From the NCBI GenBank assembly GCA_030052745.1, contig JANBVO010000080.1, forward strand, positions 1 through 64,000: a stretch of DNA of 64,000 bases, in the 5' to 3' direction. The notes beneath the pieces are model-generated. The model saw only the letters and a program-made list of their open reading frames with translations, was not told where the DNA came from and made no database searches. Positions 55,756 through 64,000 of the stretch are shown here, one piece after another. How positions within the stretch are numbered: position 1 is the stretch's first letter; each line of letters starts with the position of its first letter. The position numbers and the translations under genes were made by a program. The DNA comes from Pleurostoma richardsiae (lineage: Eukaryota > Ascomycota > Sordariomycetes > Calosphaeriales > Pleurostomataceae).

Positions 55756-57361
55756 GTGTCAGCTAGCCGGCTACGTAGTCATCTCGTTGCATCGCGCCAG
55801 CTCTCAGGTCCTTCTTCCCTGAACGGAGTATTTCGCCGTCCTAGTTACACGACGTGACGAAAAATTTGAGATGAATTAATGAAAGATCAATGGCTGGAGT
55901 ATCCAAGGAACAAGCTCTCCGAACAGCCCTTTAGACTGGTAATGCTTCGCAGCTCTAGCAGAACAGCAAGCAATGGTTTAGGATGTGCTGATATTTGACG
56001 GACAGTATTACGGTCAGGTTTCCGGCAAACACGTTCGATGTTGATTCATGCACCGTTCGACATCCCTCCTTGCTGTCTCCAGCTACTGCTCGCCGTACTT
56101 CTCTCTCACCAACTCCGAACCAAAAGAGGCTACGATTCGGGGTTACGGGAGATGCTATCGGTACGAGCTATGAAGTTCGATGCTGAGGAGACTTCCTCGG
56201 TCAGCCGTCGATCTAGCGCAGTGTGTACAACCTGACGCGATGTCCGGGACCGCCTTGCGCCCTATGCCCACACTGCTGGCGAGACAACCTTGGCAAGCGA
56301 CACTACACGCTGAAGACGTACCACCAGAGGAAGCTGATCTAATTCGTAGAGCAGGGCCACCGCGACCCCCATGGGGACCCCGTGGCTCATGGCCACCTTG
56401 TCTGAAGCCATGATTTGACATTTCGAATAAACACCAGAAAATTCGAAATCTCTCCCTTCCATCACTGGTTCCCGAGGCGTTTGCCGGCATGTAGAAGGTC
56501 TTCTTGAGTGAGATGAACCGGCGCTCGGGCTGGTCTCGTGCCCCATCGTTGCACTGGTCCCTAGTCGTCGAAGAGGTAGCAAGTGGTCGAGAAGTCGCCC
56601 TTCTGGCAACGGCCAGACAGGTAATTCCGCATCTTGTTCTCCATAACCACCCAGAATCCATCTTCCGGGCACCACAGAAGCCTCCGTCTGCCACGCTTGT
56701 TGGGACTGCTACAATACTGTAATATTGAGTGTTTGGAGGGGTTCCAGTCAGTTGAGTCGCCTCCTAGGCAGTTAGGCTTCTATCACCCCTCAATCGGGAA
56801 GCGAGATCTGCACAGCAAAAACATACCCGCTGCCGTAGTCAAGAGGCATTTCCTTGGTGTCTTTGGCGTGAAAAGCCTGAACGTAAAATACAGTAGAAAT
56901 CCCAATCACGTCTGTTCAAGCCCATCCGCTTCAAGGTCATGGGAAGCTGAAGTTGGGTTTGATCGTACCAGCACAAAACCATCTATAATTAATACTAACC
57001 GGTACCCTCCAGAAAATTATGTCGTTGCTAGCGCTAAGAGACCTCTGCTTAGCAGGTTAGAGAGACGTGGAGCCTAGCAGAAAGAAGAAACTAGGAGTGC
57101 TTACACGACCGTTCTCTTTGTCGGAATTCGGATCACATAAATCCGGGGCGCTCAGGAAATGAAGATGGTTGAGGAATGTCGCTAAAATTTGCGGAGGGCA
57201 GGGAAACAAACGTGAAGCACTTCCAGCACGTTGGGATAACCCCACACGGGCCTATAAAACCCTGATCAACATGCCGATCTTTCGTAACCTGCAATGAAAT
57301 GGCACCGAAGCCACGAGGTATATCAAGCTAAATATAATACAGAAATCATACGATTATTAAG
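55756..57361. other. Region without supported gene
   Basis: Short frames on both strands only. AT content rises towards 57000-57360. Confidence 0.4.
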
Positions 57362-57566
57362 GTAGACTTCACTTTATACGACAGCCTCGTTTCGGTACTA
57401 GAAGGCTAAGACATAGTCATCGACATAACACTTACTACTACCGAAGGAGAAGTTACAGCAATCCTTATCTCTACCGCGTAACTGAGCACAGTTCTGGCTG
57501 TAGCTTAGTGGCTTTTATGGTGCCTAGCTTAAGGTCTAATCAGTACTCTAACATCCTCAAGAACTA
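57362..57566 (+). pseudogene. Relic of an NmrA-like NAD(P)-binding protein
   Basis: VDFTLYDSLVSVLEG, DIVIDITLTTTEGEVTAILISTA and, in the next frame, VAFMVPSLRSNQYSNILKN resemble the conserved NmrA/isoflavone-reductase run VD..S..SL...L.G.DAVV......G....LI.AA followed by RF.PSEFG. Stop codons of the TAG/TAA type and a frame change interrupt it. Only a fragment remains. Confidence 0.45.
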
Positions 57567-58027
57567 GCTACTAATGAACTCTAGCCGCATGTTCCTACGA
57601 ATGCTGTTGTCTATGATTTACCGCACATGTTTCTTTCTTCCTTGACAGGTGATTGAAAATAAAGATTTCTCTTAAAACTTAATCTTGGCTCCCCGGAAGA
57701 TCATAGATATGGCAGGGGGACTTTTCGAGATGAACGTTGTCGTGTGGCTACTTTCAGCTAGCTTGGCACATACATTAAGTTTAGCGGCGGCGGACGGAAC
57801 ACTTTGATTGGAATGGACTAAATATGCACACACATACGGAGAATGCTGACGTGTCACCGCAGATTCTGGGCTGCAGCTGGATCCTTCTTTTGGTCGTCCA
57901 GTCCATCAAGGAAAGCAGTCTGTTCTTCCTTCTAATCCGACCTCTCCCCACCGGGAATCTGCTTAAACCAGATATATTCATATCTTTCCCGGCTACGAAG
58001 AAACTTTCCCAACCCATAAATTCAGTC
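57567..58027. other. Intergenic region
   Basis: Upstream region of the orphan membrane protein. In-frame open sequence extends to 57824 but looks like leader and not protein. Confidence 0.4.
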
Positions 58028-60247
58028 ATGTCCATCGGCAAGGCTACTACATGTCTCGAGGATGCCAACTCGACTGACTGTCTCCTCCAGCTGCTTCTTC
58101 AAACACTGGAGGACCAGATTGCTACCGACAATGCTAAGTTCGATTGGGATCCTCTGACTTTCGCCTTTACCGTCCCGATTGCTCTTATTGCGGCTCTTTT
58201 CGCCCTCGTAACCATTTTCCAAGCTATCCTAGCGGCTGGTCCGGGTCGCCGCAAGTCTAGGTATCGTGCCATCGGCCGCTGGGCCGACCAAACGCGAATG
58301 GAGTGGAGCTGGCCTGACATGACTTGGATGTCCATTGCCACTACACCTCTGCTCCGACACGGGGATCTCTCTGCCTTCTTGGATGAGGGTACAAGAACTC
58401 TGGGCAACACAATGAACCCCCAAATGACTAACCGTGGAAGAACTGATACTAAAGCAACTGGCAAGTCAAGGAGAGAGGGTGTAGGAGGGGCTACATGGTT
58501 GGATTTGTTGGAAGTTGTCGGATTGGGAGATTTTTACCTCCATGAAAAGGGCGAGAACGTCAAGCACCTGCCGACCACGGCCGATTATCTCCCTGGTGAC
58601 CTTCTAGCCGTGCCCGCCTACCTAGATGTCGGCCTCATTGTTGCCCTAACAGCCACCGCAGGGGCCCAATCGATTCGGGCCATTGGGACCGACTCCATGC
58701 CGTACCCCGTCATTCTCGGTGACAACTTCCAGTTCGATTTCCGCCAGCACCCAACCCTCGGCATTATCGGCGCATTCTCATACTATGGGAAGGACGACAA
58801 CGGGCTTCTTTCCCCCACCCCCAACACAAATCACCTCGCCAGAACCATTAAGCACGCCCAAGGCCGTATGAACATCATCCAAATGTCGTCAGGATTGACA
58901 CACGGCTTTCTTTCCGACGACTCGATAGAAATTTCAACTATCGACCAATGCATACCTAGGGACGATACAGGGCTGATTCTCAAGCACAGATTTCATCAGT
59001 CTGCATCTGCTTGTTCACACTGCCCGATATTCAATCGTGAGGACCAACACCATCTACTATGGCTATTTTGTGCTGCAACGCCGGCGTGTGTACCAGCAGT
59101 CTTCCCGGTCGAGATGTCACACTGCAGTCACAAAGCATTGAGTCTACTCGCTCTCAATAGCGGATTTTGGTCAGACCCCGACGTCCGGCGACTTGCCATG
59201 AGCCCACAACCGGCTGGTAGTCAAACCGAAGACATAAAACCTTGTATTCTACCTAAAACAGAGAGGTGCCCAGAGGTATACCCTTTTAAGGACGATGACA
59301 TATTTTCAGAGATTGAGAAGAAACTTCAAGTGCAGGATATCTCTAAAGTGCTCTTAGGCCAAGATCTTACAGGGCGACCACCTGTAGCCTGCCCCGGGAA
59401 GGCATATGTATTCACTGGAGTACTTCGTCGCTGTTGGACATTTCTCTACGATCCAAACGGATTTAAGTTGTGGATTGAATCACTAGACAGTCTGCGGAAA
59501 CAGTACTTCCGCCGTCTCGTTCTCCTTCAGATCCAGCATTTGGACTACTGGTTTGGCAATCACCCTGATCTTGCTTGTTACATCACCGCCCTCTTCAACA
59601 CTACAGTGGCGCTTCTGGACATCGAAGAGATGGTATCTGATTGCTCTGGCGGGAACACCCAAGACCGTGACAACAATAATGAACCTGGGCGCTGGCACAG
59701 TTTCCGAGCAAAGCTCGGTGATATTTCGATCTCGCATATCGACACCCTCGAGAAAGTCGACACAATCTGCAGTCGCTATTCAGAGATTATAGAGGACAGC
59801 GTTGATTCTGCTGCTCTTGTTAAATATTACGAACGTGATAATAGGAAAGGCGTGGCTATTCCTTTGGGCAACGTTCCAGCTGTGAAGGACGCCTATGGGA
59901 ATGTTCTTCGCTATATGCTTGGAAGACTGCAAACGGTTTCAGACCGCACTTACCAGATCTACACGAGAATTCTGGGGACACACCAAGACAACCCTAAGGT
60001 CAGGGGTTTCGACGAACAGCAACGACACGAAGAAGGGGGTGAGAATCATAGTAAGCAGCATGATGAATCTACACAAATGAAAGCTAGGAGAAAGCCTGAC
60101 GAGCTAATTAACCTAGCGGCTCGTGAAAACGTAGAGGATGCGATTGTGTGGAGAGTACTTCTTATTGCCATGCTGTTCTGGACAGCTCCCGACAGTAGCG
60201 AGGTGTTAAAGTCTAGTATCTGGGATCTCGTCATTCCTGTCATTTAG
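58028..60247 (+). CDS. Uncharacterised 739-residue membrane protein
   Basis: A single open frame from ATG 58028 (MSIGKATTCLEDANSTDC) to TAG 60245. An upstream in-frame start would add 68 residues that look non-coding. There is a predicted membrane segment at about 45-70 (FTFAFTVPIALIAALFALVTIFQAILA) followed by a basic GPGRRKSRYRAIGRW. The bulk is soluble, with Cys/His-containing blocks (ACSHCPIFNREDQHHLLWLFC) and a charged stretch near 660-690; a hydrophobic segment (VWRVLLIAMLFWTA) lies near the C-terminus. I do not recognise a domain; similar single-exon proteins seem to occur in Aspergillus and Fusarium-type genomes. It abuts a RIP-like repeat field yet is fully open, so it is likely functional. 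Confidence 0.75.
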   Translation: MSIGKATTCLEDANSTDCLLQLLLQTLEDQIATDNAKFDWDPLTFAFTVPIALIAALFALVTIFQAILAAGPGRRKSRYRAIGRWADQTRMEWSWPDMTWMSIATTPLLRHGDLSAFLDEGTRTLGNTMNPQMTNRGRTDTKATGKSRREGVGGATWLDLLEVVGLGDFYLHEKGENVKHLPTTADYLPGDLLAVPAYLDVGLIVALTATAGAQSIRAIGTDSMPYPVILGDNFQFDFRQHPTLGIIGAFSYYGKDDNGLLSPTPNTNHLARTIKHAQGRMNIIQMSSGLTHGFLSDDSIEISTIDQCIPRDDTGLILKHRFHQSASACSHCPIFNREDQHHLLWLFCAATPACVPAVFPVEMSHCSHKALSLLALNSGFWSDPDVRRLAMSPQPAGSQTEDIKPCILPKTERCPEVYPFKDDDIFSEIEKKLQVQDISKVLLGQDLTGRPPVACPGKAYVFTGVLRRCWTFLYDPNGFKLWIESLDSLRKQYFRRLVLLQIQHLDYWFGNHPDLACYITALFNTTVALLDIEEMVSDCSGGNTQDRDNNNEPGRWHSFRAKLGDISISHIDTLEKVDTICSRYSEIIEDSVDSAALVKYYERDNRKGVAIPLGNVPAVKDAYGNVLRYMLGRLQTVSDRTYQIYTRILGTHQDNPKVRGFDEQQRHEEGGENHSKQHDESTQMKARRKPDELINLAARENVEDAIVWRVLLIAMLFWTAPDSSEVLKSSIWDLVIPVI

Positions 60248-60477
60248 GTTCGTTGAATTATATAAGCTAGACAGGTATTTTACTTTAAGATGTTAGGTTT
60301 TACATACTTAGTTATAATAAAAGTAAAACAGATAAAACTACTAAAAGTTTCGAAACTTAAAGTTAAAAATAATTAAATAATTCTTTAAAATATAAAAAAA
60401 CGTTAAAATAATAACCTTATTAAATAAAAGAAAATTAAACTTTATTTATTTTTAAATTTCATTCTATAAACCCTAAG

Positions 60478-60534
60478 TATTAATCCGTAAGGTAATAATT
60501 ATAATCGAGTAAAATCTATCATATAAAAGTTTCT
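60478..60534 (+). repeat. Direct repeat copy A (57 bp, more AT-rich)
   Basis: Aligns without gaps to 61799-61855. All differences are transitions and nearly all leave this copy richer in A/T, as expected from RIP. Confidence 0.8.
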
Positions 60535-60803
60535 ACTCCTAGTATAATTATCTAAAGTACAGTACATTTCATTTTCTAGCCCTATAAAACATAAGAGTAA
60601 ACTTTATTTCTCGAGACCCGTAAAACGGAGTATAGACTATAATTTCTAATTAGTTAATAGACAGGACGGAGAACCCCTAAACGCCCTTTATATACTCGAG
60701 TAGCCGTCGTAAAGAACTAAAGAAAGCTTCTTATAACTATTATTACTAAGTAGTTCGGATTAGGATTAGAAGATTTTACTTAAATCTAACTAATATAATC
60801 ATC

Positions 60804-60957
60804 TAGTTAACCTAGTTCGGTCATTTAGTTAACTTAGTTCGGTTATTTGGTTAACTTAGCTTAGTTATTTAGTTAACTTAGTTTAGTTATTTAGTTAACT
60901 TAGTTTAGTCGTTTAGTTAACTTAATTTAATCGTTTAATTAACCTAGTTTAATCGTT
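60804..60957 (+). repeat. Minisatellite, seven 22-bp units
   Basis: Units related to TAGTTAACTTAGTTTAGTTATT start every 22 bp at 60804, 60826, 60848, 60870, 60892, 60914 and 60936. Confidence 0.9.
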
Positions 60958-61093
60958 TAGATAATTAAGTTAACTAACTTAATTATTTAAATAATTTAAC
61001 TCGGATTTAATTTATTTAACTTATATTAAATTAAATTAATTATTTAAGTAATTAACTTAGTTATTTAATTAACCGAACTATTTACTAGTTAAT

Positions 61094-61201
61094 TTTCTTA
61101 CTTATATTAATCTTCTTATTTATATTAATTATCTTACTTATATTAATCTTTTTACTTATATTAATCTTCTTATTTATATTAATTTTCTTACTTATATTAA
61201 T
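61094..61201 (+). repeat. Minisatellite, six 18-bp units
   Basis: Units related to CTTCTTATTTATATTAAT repeat every 18 bp from 61094 to 61201. Confidence 0.9.
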
Positions 61202-61368
61202 TAAATTTCCGTTTCTTTTACTTTTACCTTTTTATAATCTATTTTACTAAGGGCGTAATAGGGATATTAGTAATTAGTCCTTGAAAAGGGTTAGTTTTTA
61301 CTAATAAATAGAATTATTATATATCTAAGAAAAGTCTAAGGCCAAGCCTAGCTATAGGCTAAAGGCCA

Positions 61369-61390
61369 AGGGCCCCGGAAGTGGGGCCCT
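61369..61390. repeat. Perfect GC hairpin in a less-mutated island
   Basis: AGGGCCCC, a 6-base loop, then GGGGCCCT form a perfect 8-bp stem within an otherwise AT-rich field. It lies in a GC-richer island of about 61340-61600. Confidence 0.7.
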
Positions 61391-61798
61391 AGCGTTTTAC
61401 CGGGCGGTAAGTTAATTCTCACCCTACTCTTAAGTCCTATCTAATCTATACGTAACCTTTAAGGCTTAAGGCCTAAAAGCCCTACTAGCTATGGCCAGCC
61501 AATGAGAGCCCCCTACGGCTCCCGTAGTAAGTGCCGGGCTTTAAAACTATCGTCGTCTTCGACGATAACCTAAATAAGAAAAAGTAAGGCTATTCCTACT
61601 TGCTAGCCTTTAGGGTTTTTCCGCTTCTAAATCGTCGGTAAAATAAGTTCCTAAACGGTTTAAATTTAATCGCTTAAAGAAGGCTTAATTACACGCTTAA
61701 TTTAACGATATTTCTCGGGTTTTTTAATTACTTAATTAGTAGGCTTTTTAGCGCGTTTCCGGCCGCGTTTTCCTATTAATTTTACCTATTCTCCTAGG

Positions 61799-61855
61799 TA
61801 TTAGTCCGCGAGGTAATGGTCATAATCGGACAGAATCTACCATACAAAAGTTTCT
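61799..61855 (+). repeat. Direct repeat copy B (57 bp, less mutated)
   Basis: The better-preserved partner of 60478-60534, 1,321 bp downstream in the same orientation. It may mark the edge of a repeated element. Confidence 0.8.
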
Positions 61856-64000
61856 GGTAGCCCGTGCATTCTGTCCATGCAGTTTCGGTCCAAGCCCGGC
61901 CGTAGATTAGTCAGAAATTTTTAAGGTAGGTCCAGCCAACTCCAAGGTTAGGGTAACCCGTTTGGAGTACGCGATAAGGTTATATGGGTAATAATTGTAC
62001 GGGTCCGGTTAAGTTAACGGAGAGTATAAACGATATAATAACGTAGAAGCGAACACGGTAGTAATTATAAGAAACTAATAGGTAGCTATTAATTAACCGT
62101 AGTAAACACAATCGATAGAAAGGCGGCCGATGTAAGAACTAGCTTATCGAACTTAAATTTATAATAAATTACTATTAGTCGGGTAATTATAAACGTAAAC
62201 AGCTGATTATATTGTACGTTCGTAAGTACTATACCGGGATACGGTATTTAATACTTATAAACGTAAAAAAAGGAGTTTATTTACGTTTATAAGTATTATA
62301 TTATTCGTGAAAGTTAAATTCCGAGAAAATACGACGAAGGCCGAAACGGCGTTAGTTAAGAATTACGATAGGAATTCGCAACGGGAATACGTAATAGGGA
62401 ATAAAAATCGCGTTTAATAATATATATATATATATAGTTAATATTTATAGTAGTAAATAAATAAATAAATAATAGTAAATATTTTATAGTAGTTACGATA
62501 AAACAACTTATTATTATTAATGAAAAGTATAAAATATTAATCTACCGTTTATATAATAATATTATCCGGCCCAGTACGGGCATTTAAAAGACCAATATTG
62601 AAAACTATTTCCGTACGTATAAGATTAAAAGTTAGATATTAAAGGACATTATAGATTACTATAACGCGATATAGTTAAATAACTCGTTTACCGTTAAATT
62701 ACTAGAAAATAATTCGGTACTAATCGAAAGACTACGAATATTATACGAGTTTAATTATACGTAATATTAGTTTATAATTATCGTAAGAGATAATATTACG
62801 TAATACTAGAAGATAACCGATTACGTAGTAAACGACGGATTATACTAGATTAAAATACGGTTTTAATTATAAATATAACTATAGAAGAAGTACGTATAAT
62901 ATTAGATCGTTAAAAACGGAATCGAAAGTTAAAAAGTTAACAGTTTACCTAAAAATAACGTAATAGAAAAGATAATTAAAAAATATATAGCAGCGTTTAA
63001 AGCCGATAATATAACGCGGCTCCGGAAAAAGAACATCGAAGAAAGTTTAAACTATAACTCGACGTAAATAAAAAAACTAAACTAAGTACAGCACTTTAAA
63101 TCGTAAAATAAACTCGACGTATATAAAACGACCGAGTAAATAAAAGTTCTAACGGTAAACAGTCGAGAGATATAAGCGGAAAACGAGGCGGCAATCCGGG
63201 AGCGTATACGGCTAATACGGTTAACGTAAAGTTTCGACTACGAAGTAAAGCAGTACTACTAGCGGCTAAATAACGTACCGATAAAAACGCTATAATAACT
63301 AGCTAAACTATCGACGACGACTATAAACGGCGTACCGTTCGAGCGGAAAGGAAAGGAAGCGTCGATAAGCAAATACCGGCTAATCGGACAGTATTACTTA
63401 GAGTTTTACTTACGGATATACAACGCCGAATATAATAAAACGTTCGAACAGTAAGCTATTAATTTTACCGACGAATAGTAAAGTTTACTAAAAAACATAA
63501 CGTACGAGCTAGTAACGTTGGAAGGTAATAGTTAAAATAATAAATACGTTAACGATTAAAGAGAAAACGAAGATGATAACGAAGACGGCGAGAACGGTAG
63601 GAAAGACAACAAAGACAATAAAGAAGATAACGTAGACGGCGAAGAAGAAGGAAGGTAATAAACCGAAGCGTTCGACCGAACGGTATTTTTATTTTTAGTA
63701 GCTTTTATTAAGTAATACGTCGGCGGTAAGATATACGCGAACCCGTTATTATACTTTTATACGGCGTTAAATATTAAAACGTCGCTACTAAAATATACGG
63801 AGCCGTATTTATATACGGGGATACTAGTAATAGTACTATAATAGTCGCGGCTGTTTTTTTTAAAAGCCAAGTTCGAAAGCTAGTCGAAGAAACTAAACGA
63901 AGTCGAGGCGGAAACAGTACTCGCGTTTTAAAAGGAATTCGCGAAGTAAATATTTACAAGTACGTATATAATTACAAGTACGATTATCGGATAAATAACG

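Larger units (their letters stand above)
60248..64000. mobile_element. AT-rich field of RIP-mutated repeats, family unknown
   Basis: Very rich in TA/AA/TT and poor in CA/TG over most of its length, with abundant short stops in all frames. This is the signature of RIP on repeated DNA. From about 62600 to the window end, the plus strand keeps a coding-like texture, including an acidic run (GAA/GAC/GAT codons) near 63550-63660, so an element's gene probably underlies it. It looks old and heavily broken. The element continues past the window. I cannot assign a family. Confidence 0.6.

Noticed and set aside
56155-56722. Overlapping frames of 140-180 codons near 56.2-56.7 kb
   Set aside because: Frames of similar length occur on both strands with no motifs, splice signals or family resemblance.
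61548-61566. Small inverted repeat ATCGTCG...CGACGAT
   Set aside because: A 7-bp stem in a low-complexity field is expected by chance and has no terminator-like context in a fungus.

Overview
The window looks like nuclear DNA of a filamentous ascomycete, most likely an Aspergillus/Penicillium-type Eurotiomycete. Genes carry many short introns (about 50-90 nt, GT-AG with CTAAC/CTGAC-like branch sites). The families are typical: LaeA-like methyltransferases, Zn2Cys6 regulator, MFS transporters, cupin, an F-box-like family, GPI-anchored subtilase. AT-rich stretches look damaged by repeat-induced point mutation (RIP). I saw no tRNA, rRNA or CRISPR array. All exon boundaries were worked out by hand from reading frame and splice signals.

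Layout. 1-5.7 kb: a 30-base C run, two divergently transcribed related histidine-rich proteins, a decayed small membrane protein and weak ORFs. 6.0-7.7 kb: amino acid permease. 8.3-28.6 kb: a dense block of intact metabolic genes: HisD-like dehydrogenase, SDR, DHA1-type MFS transporter, BBE-like FAD oxidase, a FAD monooxygenase fused to an acetoacetate decarboxylase-like domain, a cupin, a regulator with two C2H2 fingers plus a Zn2Cys6 cluster, a CocE/X-Pro-type hydrolase, a LigB-type extradiol dioxygenase and an ALDH-fold protein lacking the expected catalytic Cys. 31-36.7 kb: an intact LaeA-like methyltransferase and a second, apparently decayed one. 37.3-40.3 kb: divergent nucleoside hydrolase and sugar-transporter pair. 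41.6-47.2 kb: a 1,671-residue secreted subtilase with two Cys-containing repeats, Ser/Thr-rich stalk and GPI tail. 48.8-52.4 kb: a dynamin-like GTPase and an adjoining FG-rich tail coded by 108-bp tandem repeats. 53.8-57.6 kb: relics of an F-box-like gene and of an NmrA-like reductase. 58.0-60.2 kb: a 739-residue orphan membrane protein. 60.2-64 kb: AT-rich, mutated repeats with two minisatellites.

How it fits together (inference). The 8.3-28.6 kb block has no PKS, NRPS or terpene synthase but holds hydroxylase, ring-cleavage, decarboxylase-like, hydrolase, dehydrogenase, transporter and regulator functions, so it reads best as a catabolic cluster for an aromatic or heterocyclic compound. A 15-bp element (core CCACATGCCGGGCGA) occurs as three 20-bp-spaced copies before the hydrolase, once before the ALDH-like gene, and as a near match before the monooxygenase fusion. 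It is a candidate binding site for the cluster's own regulator.
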